From: Dehalococcoidia bacterium
GTDB lineage: Bacteria; Chloroflexota; Dehalococcoidia; DSTF01; JACRBR01
NCBI GenBank assembly: GCA_040902535.1
Contig: JBBDXD010000028.1
Location: 86,326-150,325, forward strand
Direction of reading: 5' to 3'
DNA: 64,000 bases
In this document: in pieces, positions 17,088 to 25,347 of the stretch
Layout: the number at the start of each line of letters is the position of its first letter
How positions within the stretch are numbered: the stretch's first letter is position 1
Position numbers and translations under genes: made by a program
The notes under the pieces: model-generated
Told to the model about the DNA's origin: nothing
The model's input: the letters and a program-made list of their open reading frames with translations, nothing else
The model's database searches: none

Positions 17088-18062
17088 ATGGCTGATCGGC
17101 CCAGAGTCTTCGTCACTCGCAGGCTGCCCGGCGATGCCGTCGAGCGGCTGGGGCGCGAGGTCGACGTCGACCTGTGGCCGGGGGATGTGCCGCCGGGCAA
17201 CCTCACGCTGCGGGAGCGCGCGCACGAGGCCGGCGGCATCGTCTGCCTGCTGACGGACCGCATCGACGCGCAACTCATCGCCGCGGCGCCGAACCTGCGC
17301 GTGATCAGCAACGTCGCCGTTGGCTACGACAACATCGACGTGGCCGCGGCGACGAAACGCGGCATCGCGGTGGGCAACACGCCCGGCGTGCTGACGGAGA
17401 CGACGGCGGACCTGGCGTTTGCGCTCATGCTCGCCGTCGCGCGGCGGATCGTCGAGGCGGAGCGCTTCGTGCGCGATGCGCGCTGGCGCACGTGGGATCC
17501 GAACCTGCTGCTGGGGCACGACGTACACGGCGCGACATTGGGGATCGTCGGCTTCGGAAAGATCGGGCGTGCAGCGGCGCGGCGGGCGCAGGGCTTCGGC
17601 ATGCGCGTCCTGTACGCAACGCGTTCACAGCCGGAGGAAGACGTGGCTGGCGCTGAGCGCGTCGAGATGGAGCGGTTGCTGCGCGAGTCGGACTTCGTGA
17701 GCCTGCACGTGCCGCTGACCGACGAGACGCGCCACATGATCGGCGGGCAACAACTGCGGTCGATGAAGCCGGCGGCGATCCTCATCAACACCGCACGCGG
17801 GCCGATCGTCGATCAGCAGGCGCTCGCCCGCGCGCTCACCGAGGGGTGGATCGGCGGCGCCGGGCTCGACGTGGCGGAGGTGGAGCCGATACCGCCGGGC
17901 GACGCGCTGATGCGCGCCCCGAACACCGTGCTGCTGCCTCACATCGCCAGCGCGAGCCATGCGACGCGCGGGCGCATGGCGGATATGGCGATCGACAACG
18001 TGCTCGCGGGTGTGCGCGGTGAGCGATTGCCGAACTGCGTAAATCCCGAGGTGTACGGGTGA
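17088..18062 (+). CDS. D-2-hydroxyacid dehydrogenase (glyoxylate/hydroxypyruvate reductase type)
   Basis: This 324-residue NAD(P)-dependent enzyme interconverts 2-oxoacids and D-2-hydroxyacids. It has the Rossmann motif GIVGFGKIGRAAARRAQGFG and the catalytic Arg in NTARGPIVD. It also has the Glu in DVAEVEP and the His in LPHIASAS, with a start (PRVFVTRRLPGDAVERL) typical of the glyoxylate reductase branch. The substrate cannot be fixed from sequence. ATG 17088 is chosen because a TACCAT -10-like hexamer lies 6 bases upstream (possible leaderless transcript) and the protein then starts directly at the domain. Confidence 0.93.
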   Translation: MADRPRVFVTRRLPGDAVERLGREVDVDLWPGDVPPGNLTLRERAHEAGGIVCLLTDRIDAQLIAAAPNLRVISNVAVGYDNIDVAAATKRGIAVGNTPGVLTETTADLAFALMLAVARRIVEAERFVRDARWRTWDPNLLLGHDVHGATLGIVGFGKIGRAAARRAQGFGMRVLYATRSQPEEDVAGAERVEMERLLRESDFVSLHVPLTDETRHMIGGQQLRSMKPAAILINTARGPIVDQQALARALTEGWIGGAGLDVAEVEPIPPGDALMRAPNTVLLPHIASASHATRGRMADMAIDNVLAGVRGERLPNCVNPEVYG

Positions 18063-18125
18063 GGGTGTGATGGAGGCGGGAAGCGAGAGGCGGGAAGCGG
18101 GATGGAAAGTGCGGGGACAACGCAG

Positions 18126-18953
18126 CTACACGCCGCCGCTTTGCATCGCCTGATTGAGGATCGCCATGAGCTTGTCGCGTTCGTCTTCGATGCCGTCGTG
18201 CAGGCGTTCGGCTGCGACGGGGATGCGCCATTGCGCCAGCAGTGCGTCATCGAGCGGGCGCAGGCGCTTGTACGACGCGAGGTAGCGCGAGCGGATCAGG
18301 CGGCGCGCCAGCTTTTCGAGGCGGCGGACGATCGTCGGCGCGCCGGGCGGCACGCTGGCGATGTCGAACACGAGCAGCGTGCGCGCGACGTCGGCGTGGG
18401 GGTCGCCGCGCATGGCGGAGGGCCAATCGATCACGCGCGCGCCATCGGAGGTGACGAGCACGTTGCCGGGATGATAGTCGCCGTGGCAGACGCGGTCACC
18501 CGCCGGCAACGCTTCGAGCTTGCTCAGTACGAAGTCCGCGAGTTGCGCGTATTGCGTGGCGTGCGCGGCGGCCGCCTCGATGCGGGCGCGGAAACGATCT
18601 TTGAGCGCCGGCAGTCCGGCCGGCGCAACGACGTCGTGGAGCGCGGCGTGCGCTTCGCCGAGGATACGGCCGGCGGCGAATGCGAACCACGGCTTCTTGC
18701 CGAGCAGCGTCAGCATGTCGGGCCCGTCGACGCGCTCGATGATGAGGCCGGGGCGATCGTCCTCGCGCGTGATGCCGCGCGCTTCCGGCGCGGGGCCGCC
18801 GGCGGCGCGGACGGCGTTCATCGCGGCGGCTTCACGCTCGATGCTGGCGGCCGCGCGGTCGTCGCGAAAGAGTTTGAGCACGGAATCGCCGTCGCACTCG
18901 AAGATCTCGGCTTCGCGCCCTTCGGCGATCCTACGTCGCTGCTGCGCCACCAT
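18126..18953 (-). CDS. Aminoglycoside phosphotransferase (APH)-family kinase
   Basis: This 275-residue protein has the protein-kinase-like APH fold. It carries VLKLFRDD with the likely ATP-binding Lys, the Brenner motif HGDYHPGNVL with catalytic Asp and Asn, and the downstream metal-binding Asp in VIDWPSAMRGDPHADVAR. Substrates of such kinases range from aminoglycosides and macrolides to choline or small metabolites, so no drug resistance should be inferred. Its 5' flank is the left copy of a 108-bp direct repeat; before the adjoining island was inserted, this gene was probably divergent from the LLM oxidoreductase gene now at 25,862. Confidence 0.88.
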   Translation of the reverse strand: MVAQQRRRIAEGREAEIFECDGDSVLKLFRDDRAAASIEREAAAMNAVRAAGGPAPEARGITREDDRPGLIIERVDGPDMLTLLGKKPWFAFAAGRILGEAHAALHDVVAPAGLPALKDRFRARIEAAAAHATQYAQLADFVLSKLEALPAGDRVCHGDYHPGNVLVTSDGARVIDWPSAMRGDPHADVARTLLVFDIASVPPGAPTIVRRLEKLARRLIRSRYLASYKRLRPLDDALLAQWRIPVAAERLHDGIEDERDKLMAILNQAMQSGGV

Positions 18954-18984
18954 GCGCCGATCATCCGCGATCGTCGCGGCGGGG

Positions 18985-19092
18985 CGCCAGCGCGCGATGA
19001 TGCGAAATTCGCAGCGACGCTGCTGACACGCGCTGGCAGGGACCGCCTTTACGTGGCTGGCGACGGGTCATAGGGTGCAGATCTCATGGGAA
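18985..19092. repeat. Left 108-bp direct repeat bounding the copper/redox island
   Basis: This segment matches 25761-25868 at 99 of 108 positions, counted by eye, in the same orientation. Both copies end with GCAGATCTCATGGGAA, which in the right copy is the start of the LLM oxidoreductase gene. Inside is a 9-bp inverted repeat, GCCAGCGCG...CGCGCTGGC. Confidence 0.93.
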
Positions 19093-19110
19093 GCAAACCC
19101 CGATGACCGA

Positions 19111-19842
19111 TCACAGGTCCGCGCCGGGTCCACTGAACGTGAAGTAGCGGTTGAAGCGCGCAAGCGCATCCGTGTACAAGAGCGCCCCGGCGAAAATGAG
19201 CACGACGCCGCTCGCAACCGAGATGAAGGGCATCACCGGGCGCATCCGGCGCGCGAGGCCGGTCGCGCGGTCGAGCGCGAGGCCGGCAACGAGAAACGGG
19301 ACCGCGAGACCAGCCGAGTACGCGAGGAGCAGCCCGGTCGCCTGCAGCGCCGTGTCAGACGTTGCAGCGAGCGTTAGGATGCCGCCGAGCGTCGGGCCCA
19401 GGCAGGGCGTCCAGCCAACCGCCATGGCGGAGCCGACGCCGGCCGAGCGTGCATAGCCGACGCTTCCGATCGGAGAGCGTTCATCGAGTGGTGCGAACGT
19501 CCGGCTCAGCCAAGGGATGCGGATGATCTCGGCCACCTGCAGCCCCATGACGATCATGAAGATGCCGCCGACCTTCCGCAGCAGGTCCTCCTGATCGCGG
19601 ATCGCGTAGCCGACGAACCCTACCGAGGCGCCGAGCACGACGAAAATCAGCGTGAACCCGAGGACGAACGCACTCGCGTGCAGCATGACCGCGCTGCGCC
19701 GCCTGGACGCATCCGCCGTGGCCGCCGCGACGCCTGACAGGTTTGCCACGTACGCGGGTACGAGCGGCAGCACGCAGGGAGAAGCACAGGAGAGCAGCCC
19801 TGCTGTGAACGCCAGGAGCGGGGTAAAGAGCGTGACTTCCAT
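19111..19842 (-). CDS. ccdA: CcdA-family thiol-disulfide transmembrane transporter
   Basis: CcdA passes reducing equivalents from cytoplasmic thioredoxin across the membrane to extracytoplasmic thioredoxin-like proteins. The 243-residue protein has six predicted membrane helices and the paired Cys of the family: one in the first helix (LLSCASPCVLPLVPAY) and one in AVGWTPCLGPTLGGIL. Length and topology fit CcdA rather than full DsbD. The start (19842) overlaps the tlpA stop (TGATG), so TlpA is the likely recipient. It is the last gene of the island operon. Confidence 0.95.
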   Translation of the reverse strand: MEVTLFTPLLAFTAGLLSCASPCVLPLVPAYVANLSGVAAATADASRRRSAVMLHASAFVLGFTLIFVVLGASVGFVGYAIRDQEDLLRKVGGIFMIVMGLQVAEIIRIPWLSRTFAPLDERSPIGSVGYARSAGVGSAMAVGWTPCLGPTLGGILTLAATSDTALQATGLLLAYSAGLAVPFLVAGLALDRATGLARRMRPVMPFISVASGVVLIFAGALLYTDALARFNRYFTFSGPGADL

Positions 19843-20507
19843 CAGGGCACCGCGGCGATTCCGGCGGCCCGCGTCTTCCCGATCTTGTCGTCGATGATCT
19901 CACGCTTGAGCAGGCCGAAGTGCTGTTCGCGCAGCACGCCTTGCTGGTCGATGAAGTAGGTGCTTGGGAGCCCGAGCAGCCGGTACGCGTCGGCCGCCTC
20001 CGCTTTCGGATCGATGAGGATCGGGAAGTCGGCGCCGTAGTCGTCGGCGAACGCGCGCACCTGATCGCGGTTCTCCTGCATGTTGATGCCGACGACGACC
20101 ACGTCGCCCGTCCCGCCGGCGTAGGTCTTGACCAGCTCGGGGAACTCCTTGCGGCACGGCGGACACCAGGTGGCCCAGAAGTTCAGCACTACCACCTTGC
20201 CGCGGAAGTCGCTGAGGTGGACGACCTTGCCGCCGGTGTCGAGCAGCGTGAACTCGGGCGCCGGCTTGCCCAGGCCGGGGCCGCTTCCCCGATCGGCGCC
20301 CAGCGGCTCTCCGCTGGTGGAGTAGAAATCGCTGTCCGACACGGACGTGGTCGAACCATTGCTGCTCAAACCCGGCAGGCGGCCGTTGTCGAGCAGCCAG
20401 ATGAGGAGCACGATGAGCGCCACCGCGTTGAGCGGCAAGATGAACGACCTCCACAGTCTTCGCCAGCGGGGCGTATGCTCGGCCGTGTCTTGCTCAACCA
20501 TGCCCAT
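19842..20507 (-). CDS. TlpA/ResA-family membrane-anchored thioredoxin-like protein
   Basis: The 221-residue protein has one N-terminal membrane helix (about 24-41) and an extracytoplasmic thioredoxin fold with the redox motif ATWCPPCRKEFPEL. It also has the cis-Pro region LGLPSTYFID. Such proteins reduce apocytochrome c or copper-site Cys, fed by CcdA, which is encoded with a one-base overlap downstream. Its N-terminal RRLWRSFILPLNAVAL is nearly the same as that of the SCO protein upstream, suggesting exchange of the anchor between the two. Starts at 20507 or 20501 are equally possible. Confidence 0.94.
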   Translation of the reverse strand: MGMVEQDTAEHTPRWRRLWRSFILPLNAVALIVLLIWLLDNGRLPGLSSNGSTTSVSDSDFYSTSGEPLGADRGSGPGLGKPAPEFTLLDTGGKVVHLSDFRGKVVVLNFWATWCPPCRKEFPELVKTYAGGTGDVVVVGINMQENRDQVRAFADDYGADFPILIDPKAEAADAYRLLGLPSTYFIDQQGVLREQHFGLLKREIIDDKIGKTRAAGIAAVP

Positions 20508-20556
20508 TTCTCATCACACGATTCCGCGTCTCACGACGGGCCGAATCCGCGCTCAT

Positions 20557-21279
20557 TCATTGCTCCAACAGCTTTCGCACGTGGAGCTCGAGCAGTTCCC
20601 GCAGCGGCCGGCCATCCCACGTCGGGATGGAGGGGTCCTCGAGCAGCGGCACGGAGACGTGACGCACGAGGTTGCCCTGCTGGTCGATTACGTACACGCC
20701 CGGGGAGTGCTGGAAGTCGTCTTCTCCCGGCTCAGACGGGGGCTGCACGTTGATGTTGTAGGCCGTCCAGACCGGCTCCAGCCATTCGGGGGGTCCGGTG
20801 AGGAAGCGCCATCCTGGGATCTCGTCGAGGTGCTGCTCGCGGGTGAAGAGCGCGACGTCCTCCGGCCGGTTGAAGTTGCGGTTCACGTTGATCGCGACGA
20901 ACGCTACGCGCTCGTCAACTCGCGAGCCCAATACGTTCGCCGTGAGTCGAAGCTCCTGTGCAGTGAGCGGGCAGGTGTCGTCACAGCGGCTGTCCATGAA
21001 TGCGAGCACGACAACCTTTCCTCGAAGGTCCGTGAGCGCGACTGACTGGCCATCCTGGTCGATCAAGCTGAAGTCCGGCGCCGGTCTTTCGAGGGCGGCC
21101 CCTTCGTAACGCGCGTCTGGCGGCTGCGCGTCGCTGGTCTCATCGCCCAGGAGGCGCGCTCCGACGATCACGCCACCTACGATGACGGGGAGCAGCGCGA
21201 CGGCGTTCAGGGGCAGGATGATCGCCCTCCATAGCCTCCGCCACCTCTCAAAGCGTCCTGCCGTCACCGCCTCGGCCAT
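20557..21279 (-). CDS. SCO1/SenC-family copper chaperone
   Basis: SCO proteins deliver copper to, or reduce, the CuA site of cytochrome oxidase. The 240-residue protein has an N-terminal membrane anchor (about 20-42) and a thioredoxin-like domain. The copper-binding CxxxC is SRCDDTCPLT, with the ligand His in FQHSPGVYVID. All three ligands are present. The gene is 50 bases upstream of tlpA and 10 bases after the BNR gene. Anchor sequence RRLWRAIILPLNAVALL is shared with the TlpA protein. Confidence 0.93.
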   Translation of the reverse strand: MAEAVTAGRFERWRRLWRAIILPLNAVALLPVIVGGVIVGARLLGDETSDAQPPDARYEGAALERPAPDFSLIDQDGQSVALTDLRGKVVVLAFMDSRCDDTCPLTAQELRLTANVLGSRVDERVAFVAINVNRNFNRPEDVALFTREQHLDEIPGWRFLTGPPEWLEPVWTAYNINVQPPSEPGEDDFQHSPGVYVIDQQGNLVRHVSVPLLEDPSIPTWDGRPLRELLELHVRKLLEQ

Positions 21280-21289
21280 GCGCGTTCCG

Positions 21290-22237
21290 TCATCCCCAGG
21301 TATCGCCCCCGTCCGCAGAACGGTACAGCCGTCCGCCGCCGTCGATCGCCATCACGTCATCAGGGTTGTCGGGACTCACGCCCACGACGACGATCTGGGC
21401 GTCGTCGAGCGCGGTTGGGCTCCAACTGCGGCCGCCGTCGGGGCTGACGAAGAGACCATTGCTCGTGCCCGCGTACACGCGGCGGCTGGCGGGCTCCCCC
21501 TTGATCGAGTAGATCAGGCCGGTGTCGATGCCGCCTCGCGACTCCTGCCAGGTCGCGCCGCCGTCTTCAGACCGGAAGATGCCCTTGTCGCTGGCGCCGA
21601 CCAAGAGCGTCCCGTCGCTCATCTCGACGATCGAGTTGGTGCCTTGCGGCGCATCCGGCCACAGAGGCGACCACTCCGACGCTCCACCCTCACTCGCGAA
21701 GATGCCTCTGCCCAGCGCGAACGCGTAGAACCGCCCGCCCGTAACCGGCGAGGCGCCGAACGCGTGCAGGTCGAGGCCGGGGAGGTTGTGACTCACCGCC
21801 TGCCATGTGGCGCCGCCATCGTCACTGCGGGAGAAGACGTTGTGACCTGCGAGGTACAACGTCTGCGGTTGCTGCGGGTCGAAGACCAGGTTCATCCCGT
21901 CGAAGTTCTGCCGATCGACCAGCGCGTTCCATGTCTTTCCGCCGTCTTCGCTGGCCATGACGCCGCCGTGATGGCCAAACACGAGACGCTGCGAGTTCGA
22001 AGGGTCGAAGCTAAGCGAATGAAGGTCGGCCGTCTCGAACGTGTAGATCGAGGGGAAGCGGCTCGACGATGACGATGCGCCGTCGTCACCGCCCGACTGT
22101 AAGACGACGAAGATCCCGATCAATGCCACGAGGCCCGCGCCGAGCAGCCCCACCCAAACCTTGTTGCGGTTACGCCGTTGCGACCACCAGGGCTTAGTCT
22201 GCTGACGGGACTTGCCTGATTTCGCCGTTGTCGTCAT
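21290..22237 (-). CDS. Membrane-anchored BNR/sialidase-like beta-propeller protein
   Basis: The 315-residue protein starts with a basic, Trp-rich anchor (KPWWSQRRNRN then a membrane helix at about 27-46). A seven-fold repeat of Asp-box motifs follows (SEDGGKTW, SDDGGATW, SEDGGATW, SPDGGRSW, SADGGDTW), the sign of a beta-propeller of the Ycf48/sortilin type. It resembles the F510_1955 family annotated as glycosylhydrolase, but no catalytic residues for that activity are evident, and a scaffold or assembly role beside SCO and TlpA seems likelier (inference). Its start overlaps the stop of the upstream small membrane-protein gene by 4 bases. Confidence 0.85.
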   Translation of the reverse strand: MTTTAKSGKSRQQTKPWWSQRRNRNKVWVGLLGAGLVALIGIFVVLQSGGDDGASSSSSRFPSIYTFETADLHSLSFDPSNSQRLVFGHHGGVMASEDGGKTWNALVDRQNFDGMNLVFDPQQPQTLYLAGHNVFSRSDDGGATWQAVSHNLPGLDLHAFGASPVTGGRFYAFALGRGIFASEGGASEWSPLWPDAPQGTNSIVEMSDGTLLVGASDKGIFRSEDGGATWQESRGGIDTGLIYSIKGEPASRRVYAGTSNGLFVSPDGGRSWSPTALDDAQIVVVGVSPDNPDDVMAIDGGGRLYRSADGGDTWG

Positions 22238-22539
22238 CTATGCTCTCCTCCGGTCACGCTGCGCCCGCTGGGGGGATCTTCTGCGTGCTGGCTTCGGCGC
22301 GCTGCGCCGTCCGCGAGGATCCGCGTCATGGCGATCTCGTCGTCTAGCTCTGCCGCGCGACGCTGCAACGCTTCGAGTTCGTCGCCGCGTGATGAATGGC
22401 CCGCCGACATTCCCATGCACGACATCGGATTGGACGTGCCCTTCCGCAGCCCGAGGCGTTGCAGCAGCGCGGGCCCGAACATCATGGCGGGACAGATGAG
22501 CGCTGCTCCCGCGACGACGGCCACAATGATCCATTCCAT
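22234..22539 (-). CDS. Small Met/Cys-rich membrane protein with coiled coil
   Basis: No firm family is recognised; it resembles DUF2933-like small proteins. The 101-residue protein has one membrane helix (about 3-25), a metal-suited patch PMSCMGMSAGHSS (about 38-50), and a Glu/Ala-rich predicted coiled coil (about 52-80). A sister gene at 23652-23915 has the same order: membrane helix, Met-rich patch, coiled coil. Its position between cupredoxin and BNR genes suggests copper handling at the membrane (inference). Confidence 0.7.
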   Translation of the reverse strand: MEWIIVAVVAGAALICPAMMFGPALLQRLGLRKGTSNPMSCMGMSAGHSSRGDELEALQRRAAELDDEIAMTRILADGAARRSQHAEDPPSGRSVTGGEHR

Positions 22540-22554
22540 CGTCCGACCTCCTCG

Positions 22555-22941
22555 CTAGCTGTCCGCGACGATCACCACACCGTTCATATTCGGGTGGTGG
22601 AAGGTGCACTGGTAGCGGAACGTGCCCGGCGCGTCGAACGTGTACGAGAACGTATCACCCCGCGGCATCACGTCTTGGCTCAGGAAGACGCTGTCGATCT
22701 GGCGCACGTTGTGTACCGCCGCGTCATTGTTCACCCAGGTCACCGTCGTGCCCGCCTTGATCCTGATGCCTTGCGGCGCGAACTGGAGATTCGTGAGTTC
22801 CACGGTCACGGCGTTCCCCGCGACGCCGAGCGGATCCCGCTCGCCGTACGCGTCTTCGCTACCTCCAGACCCGCACGCCGCGAGAACGGTCGCGGCGACG
22901 AAGACAACAATGAGCGTCATTGACGCGGCTCTTCCGGACAA
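22555..22941 (-). CDS. Cupredoxin lipoprotein (plastocyanin/azurin type)
   Basis: The 128-residue protein has a lipobox (TVLAACGSG, Cys about 23) and a single cupredoxin domain. All blue-copper ligands are visible: His in AAVHNVRQ, and Cys, His and Met in YQCTFHHPNMNG. It would be anchored outside and shuttle electrons or hold copper for the neighbouring SCO protein or a terminal oxidase. The gene starts at 22941 (22920 also possible), 3 bases after the end of the redoxin gene, in the same operon. Confidence 0.93.
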   Translation of the reverse strand: MSGRAASMTLIVVFVAATVLAACGSGGSEDAYGERDPLGVAGNAVTVELTNLQFAPQGIRIKAGTTVTWVNNDAAVHNVRQIDSVFLSQDVMPRGDTFSYTFDAPGTFRYQCTFHHPNMNGVVIVADS

Positions 22942-22944
22942 CGT

Positions 22945-23500
22945 CTACCGCCCTCGTAGCCCGTTTCCGATCGCCGGGATGGCGCCGCCTGAACTCGCAG
23001 GTGCGCCTCCGCCTACACGAGCCGAGTTGAGCGCTGCGAGCACGTAGTCGACGTTCGTCGGTGCAGCGCCCTTCGCCTCGCTCAGCGAGGTCTGCTGCCC
23101 GGCGACGATCTTCCCGGACTTGTCGATGATGACGTACCCCATGAAGGGCATCCGCATGTGCTCGCTCCACATGCCGATGCTCTTCGTGAAGGTGTACGGC
23201 GGATACTCTTGCAGCACCGGGTACGAGTTGATGCCGCGTTTCTGGACGGTCTCCTGACCGACGTTGCCGACCTCATACCCGAGCGACGACATAGGCGTCC
23301 GCCGCCTCGAACTCCGGAACGCGCCGCTCAAGCTCCGCGACCAGTTCCGCGCACCCCAAGCAGAAGTCGCCCATGTAGGCGACGACCACGATGTCCCACT
23401 TCCCGAGATACTGACCGAGGTCGAACATCTCGCCCGTACGGCTGTCCTCGAGCTGCACCGCCTCGACGGTCTGCCCCACGGGAACGTCGCCTTCCGACAT
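22945..23500 (-). pseudogene. Redoxin (AhpC/TSA-like) protein with a +1 frame break
   Basis: The first frame starts at ATG 23500 (MSEGDVPVGQTVEAV) and has the active-site motif YMGDFCLGCAELV, but runs into a stop at 23273 just after EFEAADAYVV. The next frame continues the same fold without a gap (LGYEVGNVGQETVQKRGINSYPVLQEYPP) and ends at 22945. The two pieces join if one base is skipped near 23,280; the total length, 556 bases, is one more than a multiple of three. This is a real frameshift, a sequencing error, or less likely programmed frameshifting. The intact product would be a thiol-redox protein of about 184 residues with a CxxC centre. Confidence 0.75.
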
Positions 23501-23655
23501 CACGCCCACGCCTGGCTCCGCGCCCAGACGAATACCGCGATGATGCCGACGAGGCCGGCGTCGGCGAGGCTCAACCACAACGCGTTCCTGTTCCGGCGAC
23601 GCGCCCACCAGGATTTCGCTTTGGCGCCGCGCGACTTTCTCGCGGCAGAGTTCAT
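23500..23655 (-). CDS. 51-residue membrane anchor peptide
   Basis: This short gene encodes a basic, Trp-rich start and one membrane helix (KSWWARRRNRNALWLSL then AGLVGIIAVFVW), nearly the same as the anchor of the BNR protein in this operon. Its ATG overlaps the previous stop (ATGA) and its TGA overlaps the redoxin start (TGATG). It may be a genuine small protein, or the detached N-terminal anchor of the redoxin, which would mean that gene is broken in two places. Confidence 0.6.
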   Translation of the reverse strand: MNSAARKSRGAKAKSWWARRRNRNALWLSLADAGLVGIIAVFVWARSQAWA

Positions 23656-23915
23656 CGCGCCGCCTCGTCCGCGTTCGAGCGCGCGGACTCAGACTCCTCT
23701 GTCGCCGCGATCTGGGCATCGAGCAACTGCCGCTGCGCCTGGAGCAACGCCATCCGTTTCTCGGGATCCGCCGGCATCGGATCGGGCATGTCGGTCACGG
23801 CGTCGTGTTTGTCGCCACGCCCCATGCCCATCATCCCCCGCCCCATAAGCAGCATCATCAGTCCCATGCCGATCGGACACGCGAGCACGACCAGAATCAG
23901 GGGTAGGTTTTCCAT
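23652..23915 (-). CDS. Small Met-rich membrane protein with coiled coil
   Basis: The 87-residue protein has one hydrophobic helix rich in Leu and Met (about 4-24), then MGRGMMGMGRGDKH, a Met/His patch suited to Cu(I), and a Gln/Ala/Glu coiled coil (about 50-85). It is a sister of the 22234-22539 product. ATG 23915 has AGGAG 9 bases upstream and replaces a longer open frame. It is the first gene after the palindromic operator at 23957-23977. Confidence 0.75.
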   Translation of the reverse strand: MENLPLILVVLACPIGMGLMMLLMGRGMMGMGRGDKHDAVTDMPDPMPADPEKRMALLQAQRQLLDAQIAATEESESARSNADEAAR

Positions 23916-23956
23916 GTGTGTGCTCCTTCTGGAACGGTGTCCGTTTCTGGCCACAG

Positions 23957-23977
23957 TCTACTACGATACGTAGTAGA
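23957..23977. promoter_or_regulatory. Probable BlaI operator upstream of the effector genes
   Basis: TCTACTAC and GTAGTAGA form a perfect 8-bp inverted repeat around GATAC, 42 bases upstream of the Met-rich protein ATG. BlaI/CopY-family repressors bind dyads with TACTAC or TACA half-sites (family knowledge). A related dyad lies before blaI itself. Confidence 0.7.
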
Positions 23978-24050
23978 GTCGCACCGGGGATTCCCTAGAT
24001 TCGAGAACGGACGCGCCGAAACGCTCCGACGGCGCCTGAGAGGGGCTAGC

Positions 24051-24935
24051 TCAGCACGGCAAACACGGACGCACGCCGGTGGCCGCATGCGCCGTCGCGA
24101 CCAGCACGCAGAGCAGCAACATCGAAAGGGTCGCGAACGCGAGCGCGTGGAGGGGGTTCGCGCTGCGGAGCAGAGCAGTCTCGGGCGTGACGCATCCCAG
24201 CAGGTGATCTATTCGGATGTCCGTCGCTGAAAGCGCTCCCACAGCGAGCGAAGCGAAGGCGCTCCGGTGCCCGGCACGTAGCATCCTCGCCAGTGCCGAC
24301 GCCATCGGAAGCGCGTCACCCATCGCATCAACCGCTGCACGGTCTGCGCGCAGTTCCCTGCGGCAGAGGTAGGAATCGCGCAGCCCTGCGCTGAACGGCA
24401 CGAAGGCGAGGGCTGTCGCAATCGCACGACTGACGAGGATCCGCAGCGGATCGCGCTCGTGCAGGTGCGCGGCCTCGTGACGCAGTACGGCTTCCAGTTC
24501 ATCGGGGTCGAGTATGTCGAGCACTCCCCTGCTGATCATCAGACGAGGGCGCCGAAGGCCGTGGCAGAACGCGAACGGTTCATCCGCATCTACGAAGTCG
24601 ATGCCGTCCATCAACCCGAGCTGCGACGCCAGCGCTCCGAGTTCGCCAGAGATCGTAAGCACTCGTCCGCTCTTGATGTCGGAGATCACGCGGCGAGTCC
24701 GGCGCTGCTGGAATGACGCGGACGCCGCCGCGAGCAAGGCGATGAGGGCTAGACTCCCAAACATCGCGGCGGCGACCATGTCCAAATGCGAGCGGACAGC
24801 GTCGCTGACCCGCATGCATGCAAGTGACAGCTCGGTGTATCCACGCATCATCGCGTGCGCCACCGAGGCCGACGAAACCACCGCCAAGGTCAATGCGGCG
24901 GGCGCCGCGGCGACGATCAGGACACGACGCCTCAT
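24051..24935 (-). CDS. M56-family (BlaR1/MecR1-like) membrane metallopeptidase
   Basis: The 294-residue protein has membrane helices at both ends and a zinc-protease motif HEAAH at 153-157 (VLRHEAAHLHERDPLR), with a downstream Glu-containing helix (CRRELRADRAAVDAMG) as the third ligand region. It lacks the C-terminal penicillin-sensor domain of BlaR1, so it would sense something else, plausibly copper or redox stress given its operon, and inactivate the BlaI repressor by proteolysis. Its start overlaps the blaI stop by 4 bases (ATGA), confirming a repressor/protease pair. Confidence 0.9.
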   Translation of the reverse strand: MRRRVLIVAAAPAALTLAVVSSASVAHAMMRGYTELSLACMRVSDAVRSHLDMVAAAMFGSLALIALLAAASASFQQRRTRRVISDIKSGRVLTISGELGALASQLGLMDGIDFVDADEPFAFCHGLRRPRLMISRGVLDILDPDELEAVLRHEAAHLHERDPLRILVSRAIATALAFVPFSAGLRDSYLCRRELRADRAAVDAMGDALPMASALARMLRAGHRSAFASLAVGALSATDIRIDHLLGCVTPETALLRSANPLHALAFATLSMLLLCVLVATAHAATGVRPCLPC

Positions 24936-25339
24936 TTAGATTGCCTCCGCCGCAAGAGTTCACCGAGCAGTCGCGCGCGTTCGGGGTCCACGTCCTGAAG
25001 CTCCGCCGCGAACTGCACGACGGCAACGTCGCCGAACTTCTCTAACAAGCCTCGCACCCGGCTTCGTGAGAGCTGGTCCTCGTACACCTGTCGTCCCACA
25101 CGAGCCCAGTACAGGTAGGCCCGACCGCGGGCCTTGCGAGCGAGCATGCCTTTGTCCACAAGGCGCGACATGACGGTCATTACAGTTGTGTAGGCGGATT
25201 GAGTGTCCGATTCGAGCACATCAGCCACGTTCCGCACCGTGACGTCGCCTCGATCCCAGACCACAGCCATGATGCGAGCTTCCAGCGGCCCGAGATTCGC
25301 CACGCCACGGGCACCGGTTTGGCTTCGCTTCCCTGGCAT
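24932..25339 (-). CDS. BlaI/MecI/CopY-family transcriptional repressor
   Basis: The 135-residue protein is a winged-helix repressor: LGPLEARIMAVVWDRGDVTVRNVADVL, then the recognition part SAYTTVMTVMSRLVDKGMLARKARGRAYLYWA, then a helical dimerisation tail with an acidic stretch where M56 peptidases usually cut. No CopY-type CxC metal motif is present, so control is expected through the downstream M56 protease rather than direct copper binding. A dyad operator-like sequence at 25348-25368 lies 8 bases before its ATG, consistent with self-repression. Confidence 0.94.
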   Translation of the reverse strand: MPGKRSQTGARGVANLGPLEARIMAVVWDRGDVTVRNVADVLESDTQSAYTTVMTVMSRLVDKGMLARKARGRAYLYWARVGRQVYEDQLSRSRVRGLLEKFGDVAVVQFAAELQDVDPERARLLGELLRRRQSK

Positions 25340-25347
25340 ACGGCCTC

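Noticed and set aside
18985-19092. Integron attC or T-box leader in the 108-bp repeat
   Set aside because: The hairpins lack attC core sites and the T-box specifier/AGGGTGG antiterminator layout, and no synthetase or cassette gene follows.
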